From Ashinkailepas kermadecensis (taxonomy: Eukaryota > Arthropoda > Thecostraca > Neolepadidae), in the NCBI GenBank assembly GCA_034440615.1, contig JAOTOM010005155.1, positions 832,001 through 896,000 of the forward strand: a DNA stretch of 64,000 nucleotides, read 5' to 3'. Under the pieces are notes generated by a model. The model ran no database searches, had not been told where the DNA came from, and was given only the letters and a program-made list of their open reading frames with translations. Within the stretch, counting starts at the first letter, position 1; the number at the start of each line of letters is the position of its first letter. Below are positions 1 through 11,488 of the stretch, in pieces. A program made the translations under genes and the position numbers.

Positions 1-1040
1 GAGTAGTAACTTACTGAGAACACAATTAAGCACATTGTCGATGGCGATATACAGTGTGCTTAATTGTCTGCAGTGTGATGCCGCCCAAGCATGCTTGGCA
101 CGCTGTCGCATCTCAATGTGTTGTAAGATGAACTGCACATGTGCTGAAAGTCAGATTTTATGAGTGTCCGGCTGACGATTCGTTGATTCGATTTGATATA
201 TGCGACTCCGACTCTTGTAGATAACTACGATCGGTTTAACTTAGCCGTATTACCTGTGTGAATTCGTGCACAATCTGAGCATATTCCTGATGATGTTATG
301 TGAAATAACAAAACGTCGACATGGACAACATAAACTATGAGCTCTTTAAGTCCGATGCCTTTACTCATTATGAGCCTTGGCACAATTCTGTACCAACACG
401 AATGTGACCACAAAAAAGCTAATAAGAAAAATCAAAACTACGTCGAAGAAACTAACCAACAGCAAAGCTGCAAGGCATGCATTTGACAACACAAAATCGC
501 CCACCAAACTGAGGACAGTCAGTGAGAAAGCACAGAAAACCAAACTTACGTTTTCCTCATGTCAGGACGACGTGCCATCATGTTAGCATTACTATCTTCC
601 GTTTGACCACCGTGTTCATAATTGCCTCGAATGCATATTGCTTGCGTGTTCATTGGATCACCGATCACTTCATAAAGCGTCACAGACGGCATCAATAGCG
701 CCTTGGATGACACTTTTGTGAAAAACTTAAAGGGTGGGTCACTGGGTAAGTGCAAACCTTAAAGCTCCAACTCACGCCATCCTTGGTCTGCAACGCAGTA
801 AAAGTGAGAGTGGCTGTAGCATCATACACCGAGCTAAGTATGACAAATGGGTCTTCCGTTCGCCAGAAATCACACTCGTCGCAGGCCCGCTCAAGTGTTC
901 ACCTGCAAACATTGTCTGTCATGAACCAGCGTGAGATGTAGCCACGGAATTGTACCTACTTCCCTCGTGACGACAAAACATCTCACATTACACCCGAAAC
1001 CATTTAGCGACACAACCTGAAGCTCTGTCTCGCTTCAGGT
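1..1040. other. Gene-free sequence with a short hairpin
   Basis: No gene, RNA or transposon could be recognised here. The only structure seen is a perfect 13-bp inverted repeat at 22-34 and 55-67 (arms acaattaagcaca and tgtgcttaattgt) around a 20-nt loop. Short open frames on both strands have no recognisable domain. Confidence 0.5.
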
Positions 1041-1917
1041 GATCATCAGAGGAGACCCAGCTGGCTGGAACGACGGCCACCGATCAGGCTGATCGTCAGA
1101 GGAGACCCAGCTGGCTGGAGCGGCGGCCACCGAGCAGGCTGATCGTCAGAGGAGATCCAGCTGGCTGGAGCGGCGGCCACTGATCGTCAGAGGAGACCCA
1201 GCTGACTGGAGCGGCGGCCACCGAGCAGGCTGATCGTCAGAGGAGACCCAGCTGGCTGGAGCGGCGGCCACCGAGCAGCCTGATCGTCAGAGGAGATCCA
1301 GCTGGCTGGAGCGGCGGCCACCGAGCAGGCTGATCGTCAGAGGAGACCCAGCTGGCTGGAGCGGCGGCCACCGAGCAGGCTGGTCGTCAGAGGAGACCCA
1401 GCTGGCTGGAGCGGCGGCCACCAAGCAGGCTGGTCGTCAGAGGAGACCCAGCTGGCTGGAGCGGCGGCCACCAAGCAGGCTGATCGTCAGAGGAGACCCA
1501 GCTGGCTGGAGCGGCGGCAACTGATCGTCAGAGGAGACCCAGCTGACTGGAGCGGCGGCCACCGAGCAGGCTGATCGTCAGAGGAGATCCAGCTGGCTGG
1601 AGCGGCGGCAACTGATCGTCAGAGGAGACCCAGCTGGCTGGAGCGGCGACCGAGCAGACTGATCGTCAGAGGAGACTCAGCTGGCTGGAGCGGCGGCCAC
1701 CGAGCAGGCTGATCGTCAGAGGAGACCCAGCTGGCTGGAGCGGCGGCCACCGAGCAGGCTGATCGTCAGAGGAGACCCAGCTGGCTGGAGCGGCGGCCAC
1801 CAAGCAGGCTGATCGTCAGAGGAGACCCAGCTGGCTGGAGCGGCGGCCACTGATCGTCAGAGGAGACCCAGCTGGCTGGAGCGGCGGCCACCGAGCAGGC
1901 TGATCGCCAGAGGAGAG
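1041..1917. repeat. Minisatellite, 50-bp unit, about 18 copies
   Basis: Units start with gatcgtcagaggagaccc, continue agctggctggagcgg and cggccaccgagcaggct, and recur every 50 bp (for example at 1041, 1091 and 1141). Several units lack the last ~10 bp (accgagcagg), giving a 40-bp variant near 1190, 1530 and 1610. Point variants such as gagatcc for gagaccc recur. The last copy (from 1901) breaks off after gccagaggagag. An open minus-strand frame reads across the right end, but it is only the repeat in translation. Confidence 0.95.
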
Positions 1918-2368
1918 GGAAGCAGCGGGGAATTGAATCAGAAACGCTGCTGAATGCGCTCGGAGGCCTGTCCAAAGTTGATTGGCCAGTACAAAAAGGA
2001 TGCGACCCTAGCAAGACGTGCTCGGAATGGTTCCGCACTGTGCAGTGATTGGCATGAGATAAAAATAAGTCTCGGTGTAAGCTGAAAATTGGACCAATTT
2101 GACGCGGGGATGCGAGGCGTTATGTCCTACAGCTGCAGATCATCTGTGCAGCGCTGATGAGCCGGAGTCTCACGCCAGGCAAGCCCATGACCGCTGGCTT
2201 CTGTGAACTCAGAATTGCAGGACATTTAGTTAAGCGCAATAAGCAATGCCATTTACGGGAGGTGCGCACAGCAGCTAGATTGGTTGGTTATTGGTTTTAC
2301 GACACGTCGACCGTTGAGTCTTGTAGCGTCGCCAATCTCTCACGCCGATTGGTCGCGGGCGAAGAGTA
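1918..2368. other. Gene-free spacer
   Basis: Unique sequence between the 50-bp minisatellite and the tRNA-like sequence. I see no coding region, promoter or repeat in it. Confidence 0.4.
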
Positions 2369-2439
2369 GCGACAGGTGAGACTCGAACCCACAACCTTTC
2401 GATTGTGAGACGAGCATCTTACCCCTAGACCACTCGTCC
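2369..2439 (-). tRNA. tRNA-Val(CAC)-like sequence, probably a pseudogene or SINE head
   Basis: On the minus strand there is a box A match (TGGTCTAGGGG) about 44 nt before a box B match (GGTTCGAGTCT). These are the internal RNA polymerase III promoter elements. The T-arm folds well: GTGGG, loop TTCGAGT, CTCAC. The D-arm pairs GTCT with AGAT. The presumed anticodon loop is CTCACAA, which would give CAC (Val), but its stem (CTCGT against TCGAA) has only three pairs. The acceptor halves (GGACGAG, CTGTCGC) pair only if a bulge is allowed. I therefore read it as a decayed tRNA or the head of a tRNA-derived SINE, not as a working gene. A second copy with the same GAAAG.TTGTGGGTTCGA block lies at 59525-59595. 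Confidence 0.45.
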
Positions 2440-5150
2440 GATTAACACAGATCATACTTCCGCGCGTATTTTGGTTGGATTGTATGTGGATCGGACTGAA
2501 TCTCAAAAGAAGGCATCTGCCGCAAGCTCTGATGCTCTAAATATGACCTTTTTACCAAATTGTGCCGTTCATGGGATTCAAAACGTATGAACAAAACATT
2601 CACGATGTCTTCAGATCAGTTCATTCCACGCCACGCCAAACAAGGTCAAGGGCGGAAATCACAATGTAATGTGGTAACCCTTTGGCAGCACAATCACCTA
2701 GCATTCAAATTATTTTCTGTCAAAAGAGGCCTTTCACCAGGCATTCCACATGGCGTCGGGCCTCGTGAACTATGTTCTCCCAGGTCCTATAGATCACCTC
2801 GGGTTACGAGATTATTTTTGATCGCGGGTTGCGTGAGTAGGTAATATCACTGAATCCCGGTAATAATTAGTGGTTTTTAATCAATATTTCCTTTCATTTC
2901 TGATTGTATGGGAAGGCATAAGGATCATACATCATGTACATCATGATTATATCATGATCGAGTGCATCATGATCATATCGATCATGATGATGATTACATA
3001 CATCGGTGGACGATTGCTAGCAGAATTAGTATTGCAAATTGTTATGTTTGTGTTCCCGAGCCACATTAGTTACATTTACCAGAGTGAAGAATGGCAACAA
3101 GTTTCCAGTTTTTGTGATCACTAAAACGACAACGCTGAGCTGCATTGTACCAAGAAAGGAAGTCCGAAGGCCTAAAATATATTGCAATTAAAACATCAAC
3201 GTTTCACCACAGGTGATCGCCAAGAGTTTCTCTTGTCTTTTTTTAATAATCATGACAAAAATTGGTCCTATTTCTTCAGGCGAAGGAGCGTACCTTTAAG
3301 GAAAGCTGGCGCTGCAGGACCTTATGGTGATTTTCTGCAGCTGCAATGTCTGCCACACTACATTCTCCTTATTTCAAGTTCACGTAGGCATAGCTAGCAA
3401 AAAAAAAACATCGCAATCGTAAGAAAAACGGTGGCATGCAATTTTTGGTTTCAAATCATTGAGGCTTTAAGGGTGAGCTGTTGTCGAAATAAGCTAACGG
3501 TCTCAGATTAAATTTATTTGTATTGCTGCTACAGGCGATATTATTCATGTCGGTTAAGGGCAGGCTAAGTGGGGAAATATCAACTCCTGTTGAATACTGC
3601 CATGATGGTCCGGCAAGATATATCACAATATGCTTACAGCGACGGTTTGATCATGAAGGACAGAGGGCATGGGTGGAGCTTCCTATTTCCTTCGAGGGAC
3701 TTTAACTCCCAGAATGTTGGCTAGCCCCTATGACCAGTATACCGTGTTATACCTGCTTGGTGACTAAAATAACACGAGAAAAAAACTCCATTTAGGCACT
3801 ATTCGTATATTCACATATCTTACTCAATATGTGTTGGTGTGTAGACGCGCAATGGCCTCATACGCTCAAATATATAACTCCTACAGAATACCTTGCACGT
3901 CCCAGCTTATTCTTTGATCCTAAGGCACCCTGCTACAGTACAGTGCTGTACCCTGGTACTTCCTTCAGTTCCCAGGTGGGGTCAAACCGCAGTGCCGTAC
4001 ACAGAGGAAATAGTGACCATGAAAAAATGTGCAAACGGGAAGTACCCAGATGAAGCCTTTTTCCTGTTATTTAAGTCACCAAATAGGCATTTTAACCATA
4101 CATTTAGCGTTGTACTACACTGGTATCTTGGTTGTTTGGGTAATATTACACCCGTTTCGTTCTCACCAGTGTATAATCTCACACTAGCTTCGGGTATTTC
4201 TACCAATGGCAAGGTGCATGCAGATATCATTGTAGGTTCGCTAACACAATTCAGTGCGATTATTTACACCGAAGTAGAAATTCGGAAAAAAGTACCAAAA
4301 TAAAGTATTTTTCAGTCTACAAACACCATGTGTGCCTTTAACATAAATATCGAAGTAAAATGTCTCAAGTAAAATATCGAAACAAAAATCGAGGGGTTTG
4401 CTGTTGAGACAATAAAAGCCTTTGCAAGTAATGTCACATCAACAACAATTCTTGCAAATAATATCACATGAGTTTTGGAGCGTAGATAAAGTCGAAATGC
4501 GTCTGTTGGTGGCATTTTCTGCATAGAAGTGTGCTATGGAACTGTACTAATCATGAGTGGGTTGTTTTGAACGACAGGAGTGATGAAGTGTTTGCGCGGG
4601 AGTGATGAAGTGATTGTGCGGTAGTGACGGCAGTTATAAGGTACTGTACTCGCCCAGCTGCCTGCTGCTTCATTCATTGCGGTACAGTATCTGGCGGCTC
4701 GCGGCAACGTCAACGTGAACTGCAAAATGACCCCAAGATATCAGTTCCGTGGCATATACGGAAACTTGAGTAGATTACAATACAAGAGCTGAACATGTAA
4801 CGTGTTCGTAGTGAAAATAAAAGCTGAATGCATATACTAAGAATTATCCCCCAATCACAGCTCTCTGACACACTTCTACGGTGGCAGTCCGATACGTCAG
4901 AGGTATTCTTGAAATTTGTGTAGCTGTATTTTTATAGTTGTTGACAATAGAGCAGAGGAAGCAATATTATTATCGCGCAGCCATTGTGACAAAGCAAGAC
5001 GCTGCTGGTGCTTGAAACGAGCTTGCAGAGCCTCATCTCGCCCTGCCGGGTCACGGACGACACTAAGGTGACGATGCCGCCGCACGTGACTGCACGTACC
5101 GCATGCCGGGCGAAGCCAGTAAAAAGAGCCGACACCGACCTACGTCACGC
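2440..5150. other. Gene-free sequence
   Basis: No coding region, RNA or mobile element was recognised. From 2925 to 2990 the palindromic hexamer TCATGA and its relatives (atcatgat, atcatgatc) recur about six times in a TGAT-rich stretch. The longest open frames (for example 3893-4303) have no recognisable domain, and I treat them as chance. Confidence 0.4.
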
Positions 5151-5170
5151 CAGTGGCGTAGCCAGGGGCA
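5151..5170 (+). mobile_element. hAT-type terminal motif (solitary end)
   Basis: The sequence cagtggcgtagccagggg resembles terminal inverted repeats of animal hAT transposons, which often begin CAGTGGCGTAGCCAGG (established pattern, recalled). No complementary end was found nearby. The motif sits exactly where the degenerate G/C-rich repeat field starts, so the array may have grown inside a dead element. The assignment is inference. Confidence 0.3.
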
Positions 5171-5817
5171 GGAGCAGCCGCCCTCCTGGAGGGTCAAAGG
5201 GGGCCCTCCAGGTGCCCGTCAGGGCCCCCTGGGCCGACGTGTAGGGTCCCTGGACCGACAAAAGGATCGACGATGGAGATCGAAGGAGGAGGCCTCGGGT
5301 AGCTGGAAGGGCCCCCGGGCTGACGGAAAGGGCCCCGAGCCACTATAAAGGGCCCCTGGGCTGTCGGCGGAGCCCAATCCGAAGAAAGGGTCCCTGACCT
5401 GATGGACAGGGCCCAAGCGTTTGAAGGTGCCTCTGGCTTGCCTGAAAAGGACTTTGAGTTGTCAAAAAGAGCACCAAAGACGACAGAGGGGGCCTAGTTG
5501 CCGGAAAGGACCTCGGCCGTCAGAAAGGACCATTGGGTCAACGGATGGGGCTCCAGCCGTAAAAGGACTCCCGTTCTCAAAAAGGGGGCCCAAACTGTTG
5601 AAAGAGGGCTTCCGGTCTGATAGAGGAGGCCCTGGATCGCAAAAGAGGGCCCCTGCGCCGACGGAGAGGACCCCTAACCGCGAGAGGAGCCCGGGCCGTC
5701 GGACAGGGCCCACAACCGGCATGAAGGGCCCCTGGGCCCCTGGGGACCGAAACCACGCAGGAGGCCCCTTGCACGATGGAGGAGGCTCAAGCCTTTGAAT
5801 AGGGAACTCCGACCAGA
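5171..5817. repeat. Degenerate G/C-rich tandem repeat field
   Basis: About every 30 bp there is a block like agggcccctgggccgac or aaagggccccgagcc, separated by variable sequence. Copies are too diverged for a fixed unit length by eye. Frames on both strands stay open through much of it only because the repeat lacks stop codons. It merges at its right end into the regular 19-bp array. Confidence 0.65.
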
Positions 5818-6250
5818 CTGAGAGTGTGCTGAGCAGTGAGAGGGTCCCTGAGCAGTGAGAGGGTCCCTGAGCAGTGAGAGGGTCCCTGAGCAGTGAGAGG
5901 GTCCCTGAGCAGTGAGAGGGTCCCGGAGCAGTGAGAGGGTCCCTGAGCAGTGAGAGGGTCCCTGAGCAGTGAGAGTGTGCTGAGCAGTGAGAGGGTCCCT
6001 GAGCAGTGAGAGGGTCCCGGGCAGTGAGAGGGTCCCTGAGCAGTGAGAGGGTCCCGGAGCAGTGAGAGGGTCCCTGAGCAGTGAGAGGGTCCCGGAGCAG
6101 TGAGAGGGTCCCGGAGCAGTGAGAGGGTCCCTGAGCAGTGAGAGGGTCCCGGAGCAGTGAGAGGGTCCCGGAGCAGTGAGAGGGTCCCTGAGCAGTGAGA
6201 GGGTCCCGGAGCAGTGAGAGGGTCCCTGAGCAGTGAGAGGGTCCCGGAGC
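5818..6250. repeat. Minisatellite, 19-bp unit, about 22 copies
   Basis: The unit tgagcagtgagagggtccc is repeated with almost no length change. Two single-base variants alternate: gtccctgag and gtcccggag. The first copies and one at about 5970 read gtgtgctgag. The high similarity compared with the degenerate flanks suggests recent expansion of one segment of an older repeat field. Confidence 0.95.
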
Positions 6251-6760
6251 CGACGGGTGGGGCCCCGGACCGGACGTGAAGACCCACTTGGTCAGCTTTG
6301 GCTCACGCTGGTGGAGAGGGCTCGCAGCTGATTGCAGGCCTCAGGCCGACAAAGAGACCCCGAGCTACGGAGACGATCCTGGGTGAACCGGAGGGTTCCT
6401 GGTGCTACGCAAAGGGCTTCTAATCCCATGGAGGGACCCTGGCTGTTAAAGAGCCAGATAGGACTTGGATGCTCATTAGGTTCGAAAGGACCTCCGAGGA
6501 ATGAACAGGACCCTAAGAGCTGAAGAGGAGTAGTGAGGTCCCATCACAGATCTGAAATGACCGGGTGGGAGCTAGACAGGACTATTGAGAACTGTGATGG
6601 GCCCCTAAAAGCAGGAGAGGACCCTCAGGGATGAAGATGATCTTGTGAGGGTCAAAGAGGACTGGACTGGGATTCTTCTCAGGTTGAGAGCGATCCCTAA
6701 TTGAAGAACAATGTGCCCTGAGTGATTCAGAAAAGTCCCTGTGAGGTGAAACTGAAAACC
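6251..6760. repeat. Degenerate right flank of the 19-bp array
   Basis: Scattered G-rich blocks (gggccccgg, agggttcctgg, agggaccctgg, gggcccct) continue the repeat field of 5171-5817 with increasing divergence, fading out by about 6760. No gene was seen. Confidence 0.45.
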
Positions 6761-7494
6761 ACTGAAAAACGTGCTACGAATCGCAGTAAGAATTCATTCC
6801 ATACTTTTGAAGGAATGAATTGAAGTATGCTCCTAACATGTCAGCATATATCACGGGTCACGGATCAAACTGGTTCCAGTTAGGTCATCGGTGTAATGAT
6901 GGATATTCTGGTTATATTATGCTGTCTCAAGTAATAATAGGTACAATATAAATATCAAAAGAGATTATTGGACAGAGCTTCGACACTGTTTGTCAATGGC
7001 GCATTGACGATGTGCACGCCACCTTGAAAGAATGATGCTAGATTACTCCGAGTTATCAGACATATTCTAACAAGGGGATAGCTAACCAAATCACGAAATA
7101 CGCATCCTACAAATAGCAGTGGAAGGTCATTCATGCGCTCCTGATAGTCTACGTCGACAAATTTATGGTGCATAGTACATGGCAAAGCTCAAATGTGTGT
7201 AGGCTAGGCTAATCCTCAAAAACTCCTGTGAACATTTTCAAGGTGCTTTTCAATATTTTTGTTCAACTTACAGAAATATTGACTCATGCAAAATTTCGTT
7301 CATTTTGATCAACGTTTAGCACTGTCACATGACCCATGTGTCAGCACACTGATACATTTGACATTTCCTTTTACTCACATTATCTCGTGCACTGCACACT
7401 GTGTTTGATCTCTATTGCTATGTATATTTGTAGGTATTTTGTATGTGGTTTTTGCATGGGAACTAATCATCCATTCGTGTCCATTGAATAGGAT
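6761..7494. other. Gene-free sequence with a hairpin
   Basis: Mostly A/T-rich unique sequence upstream of the transposase pseudogene. A perfect 10-bp inverted repeat lies at 6791-6800 and 6812-6821 (aattcattcc, ggaatgaatt; 11-nt loop). No clear terminal inverted repeat for the following element could be identified. Confidence 0.4.
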
Positions 7495-9645
7495 GACATG
7501 TGCATCCCAAAAAAGCATATCTATGTGTGGTTGATTGGCTTACCATCTGATGACCTAAGTGGAAATCGGGTCCCATCTTGGGTAGAGGTTCTTCAGCGGT
7601 ACTTCAAGCTGCACCAATATGAGAAGTTGAAAGTAAGGAGTGCAGCAACTCAAGTTGTTAGTGAGGGAATGGGCATCTAGGAGAAGGCGCGAATCCTAGC
7701 TGCAGAGGAGCGAAATGTCATCGCGAAGTTGGAAAGTAAGAGGGAGCAGTACCGGTGAATACTGAAGGAAAAGACGGAACAATCTGCACCTAGGATCAGG
7801 AAGGAAGAGGAGCCTCAGGCGAGCCTCAGTGACTTGTTTGACACTGCCCATGTCGGGGAACATCGGCTGATTAAGATTACAGAGGACCGCGAATTCCTCC
7901 AGGCACAGCGCCATCCGGGGAGGCGGGGCTTCATAGTCGGCATTGACAACGTGCTAGCAGAAGAGGAGCCAGCAGCGCGAGAGGAGACCGTTGAACTGAC
8001 GTCTTCATCAGACCGCAGTGTTTAGCATTGGTTTGAGAGCGGTGCCACTCCGTCCGCTCCAAAGAGGTTGTGTCGTGCAAGGAACATTGTTACACCGGAC
8101 CTGACTGCAGCACTGGACCGCACCAAACTCAGTGACCGAATGGCAGTGCATGTGCTGTTGGCAGCAGCCTCTGCTCTAGATCACGACCCCTCAGAGTTGA
8201 CAATCAACCAGTCGTCACCTAGACGAACCCAAAGGCAGGCAGTTGCGGAGGAGATCCTGGAATCGTACGCTGGCGACAGGAGCCTGATCGTTCACTGGGA
8301 TGGGAAACTCCTTCCAGGTGATGGGAGGGGAAAAAGTTGACAGTGTTACTGTCATTGTCACTGATACGAGGAACTGCAAAGCTTCTTGGCGTACAGAAAA
8401 TTCCAGTGGGGATTGGACAAGCAACAGCTACTGCTGTTATGCAGTGCCTCAGGGATTGCGAGCAACCGACAAGTTGGTTGGCATGAGCTTTGATACGCTT
8501 TTCAATAACACCAGATCAGCATTTCGTGCATGCACTCTTCTGCACCAACAGCTGGGACGCCCGCTCCTTTACTTTGCATGTTGGCATCACATTCTGGAGC
8601 TGGTAGCGGAAGCGGCATTAACAATGTGCTTTGCCCAGTCTTCTGGTCCTGACATAGCCATCTTGAAACGTTTCCAGTCAAGTTGGATGTTTATCGAGGA
8701 AGGCAAGTTTGAGCCATTGATGCCTGGTGACGTGGATCCCGTGGTTGACGATGCGTTTTTCAGTTGTAAGGAACAGGTTCTGCCATTCTGTGTGCTGGAA
8801 TCTGCTCAACCTCGCGATGACTATGGCGAACTTCTTGAGTTGGTCATTATTATTTTTGGTGAGCGTCCTCCAAGAGGATTAAAGTTCCTCCTGTCCGGTG
8901 TCCTTCATCGTGCAAGGTGGATGGCACGCACGATCTATGGGATCAATATATATTTGTTCCGAGCTCAGTTTCAAATGACTGCTGCGGAAGTCACTGGACT
9001 AAAGCGCTTTACAGCATTCACTGGAACATTGCACATCAAAGCCTGGTTCGGTGCTCTGTCTGCCATCGCTGCTCCAGCCGGAGTCCTGACATTCTTAAAA
9101 GGACTGCTCTCCTATCCTGATTCTGCTATTGCCAAGGTTACCGGCAAAAAATGTGCCAATCACCTATGATAGCTGAGTGAAGAGCTGGCCGGACCCGCTC
9201 TTTTCGAAGGGATAGTTGCCCTCGATGTTAAGGATAAGATAGCGGTCGCTCTTAAGGATAAATGCAAAAGCAATCGTTACCTATGGACGTAGGTGAACCC
9301 CGCAGCAAAAAAAAAACACTGTCGCCAAGACTGTCGCAGATTTTGTCACAACTTCCTCGATACAGATGTTTGAGACATTGAACGCCAACATGAACTTACT
9401 AGACAATGATCCTGCCGAGTTTGAGGATGGCCCCTCCTTCCATTCATCACAGCGAGACCTGGGCGCGATTGTAGCCGTCAAAGCCTCCACCGAGCGTGGA
9501 GCAGATTGTAGTCAAGGACTACAATCAAGTCATGATGAAGGACGAGCAGCAACGCCAATATCTGCTGCAAGTTGTTGAGTGGCATCGCCGTCAGTTCCCC
9601 GACGCAAAGAAGATATGGACTCTGCACGGCTCCTCCCAGAATTGA
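7495..9645 (+). pseudogene. Decayed RNase H-like transposase of an invertebrate repeat family (related to Cc8L18.2-like proteins)
   Basis: Successive conserved blocks lie in order on the plus strand but in changing frames. Frame 1 (7498-8325): SLSDLFDTAH, EDREFLQAQR, IVTPDLTAALDRTKLSDR and LIVHWDGKLLP. Frame 3 (about 8370-8460): KLLGVQKIPVG. Frame 2 (about 8465-9290): LVGMSFDT, GRPLLYFACWHHILEL, LKRFQSSW, ARWMARTIYGINIYLFR, then LSEELAGPALF. Frame 3 again (about 9320-9495): VADFVTTSSIQMFETL. Frame 1 (9496-9645): DEQQRQYLLQVVEWHRRQF. In-frame stops occur at 7678, near 7756, at 8023, 9167 and 9170. At least four frameshifts are needed. The Asp of WDGK, the Asp of SFDT and a C-x2-H motif (CWHH) fit an RNase H-fold transposase (inference). 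The family is recalled from uncharacterised cnidarian and arthropod proteins and a bracovirus relative. It cannot make a protein as it stands. Confidence 0.75.
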
Positions 9646-11488
9646 TTATTCACTGTACTGGCTGACAATGAAGATCATGGAGTTTTATTTTTTAAACTAT
9701 GGATTGTCAATCAATCTTTTATTTATTGTTTTTGCTTTTATTTTACTGAAAAGGACTGACTCATCCTTCATTTGCCGTTTCCGTGTCGAACATCGCACTA
9801 TTACCATTCGTTGGCGCGGAGACGCGAATACCGTAATGTTCAGCCCACACGTGACAGTGGTAAATAAAGCCGTATAGGAATCATATTTGGCACCAATCAT
9901 TTTCTGACCAATATGAACCATTTTATGAGCAAACACCTTTCGAAAATTATATTTTTAGTTTGGGTGTACTATTGAGGACCATCCTAGTGTAGGCGCAGCA
10001 TAATTCCTGTTCGTTTTTCATATTGTCACCTCACGAAATAATCGCCAGCCAGCATACGTATACAGTCGTAGAAATGGCAATCGATGGTGCGACTAGATTC
10101 CCATTTCTCTGCATCATACTACAGACTGTATATAACTGTTCGAGTTATTCGATGCTATAAAAAACAGCATGGCAGCATAGTCAACACCATCCGGCACTTC
10201 ACACGGTTGCAAAAGCCCACGGTAAGGAAATAGATGGGACTGGAATTGCATTTGCCTTGCGATTTGACTGTTGAATAATGCATGAACGTGGTCTTGAAAC
10301 AGCGACACGCGAAAGTGCCTGTAAATCCAGGCCACTTGTATCCAACAAATGCAATGCCTCAGCTGTATGCAAGTACTGCACCGACAATTCAACATGGACA
10401 TGCCGATGCATTTCAATCCAAGCAGTTAGCCTGATCCGGCCAGTCTACTTGCATGGAGCTTTCGAGCTCAGAGCATCTAATCTCCACAATCAATTGCGAT
10501 CTGAATTTGTACATTTCACAGTGGGATTCAGGTTAACCGGGGCTCTTGTCTATATGTTGTACATTGAGAGGATGGATTCGATATGTTATTTTACTACATT
10601 CGTTTTGCTGGCTAGAGCAAGTGCTAAAGGTCATCTAATTATTGTAGTTTGCATGGATTGTCTAGAAGATAATCTCTTTGTCTACAAGGTAGCCAAATGT
10701 AGACCTACTAGGTGCTGGGTTATCCACCAATTTGAGATTGAGATTGAGATTTGAGACAAGATGGATCCATTGGCTCGGTGACCACGCAGAAGACAACGGC
10801 AGTCTGTCGCTGATAGCTAAATATCGCACCCGGCACAAGCTTAGCCATGTCCCGCAATGATACAATAATTTCCCATGTTTTGTTTTCTTCTGTGCGTGCC
10901 ATTCGTGAACACCTTTTGCTACATGTCGTGAGATTTACTGTGAGTTTTATATACGCTTTCAAAGCAATACGCCGGTTTTACAATGGAGGGGGGGGTGGGG
11001 GTTGCCCAGGGACAGTTTAGGATGCATTTTTGATCATTTATATCGCTTTTGTCGAGTCACGTCATGGTTGATGCACAACGAGATTGATATACCCCGCATT
11101 GTGCGGTGGAGAATGGCGATGTACGATAGGTGGGTGTTGATCTAGTTCCCAGACGCTTTGTGCTTGATTATTCACACATCCATGGGCTGTTATGCTTGAT
11201 TTCCATGCGGAGGGGAGGGGGAGGGTGCGTTGGGCCTCATCGGATCTCTAAAACTACTGCACTGATTTTTTTGGGCAAAGTGCATTAAATTTCTTCCGTG
11301 GCTAACTACAGTTTCCGAAACAAAAAGCTTCGAGAAGTAGACATGAGGAGTAAATCTGGTAAAATTAATGCATCTTTTGCTAGACTGCTGTGACGACACT
11401 TTTCATCCGATTTTTGTGTGCACGATCTTATTCGGCGGCTCATAGCACCGCTTTCCATTTCGAGCCAAAATATTTGATTTCCAGAAAC
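9646..11488. other. Gene-free sequence
   Basis: No gene recognised. A short TTGAGA repeat occurs at 10732-10755, a G-run at 10984-11000, and a G-rich patch at 11210-11226. The plus-strand open frame at 10278-10754 (158 codons) has no visible domain, signal peptide or coding-like composition, and it ends in the TTGAGA repeat. Confidence 0.4.

Noticed and set aside
10278..10754. 158-codon plus-strand frame
   Set aside because: No recognisable domain, cysteine and basic residues scattered without pattern, competing minus-strand frames, and it ends in a TTGAGA microsatellite.
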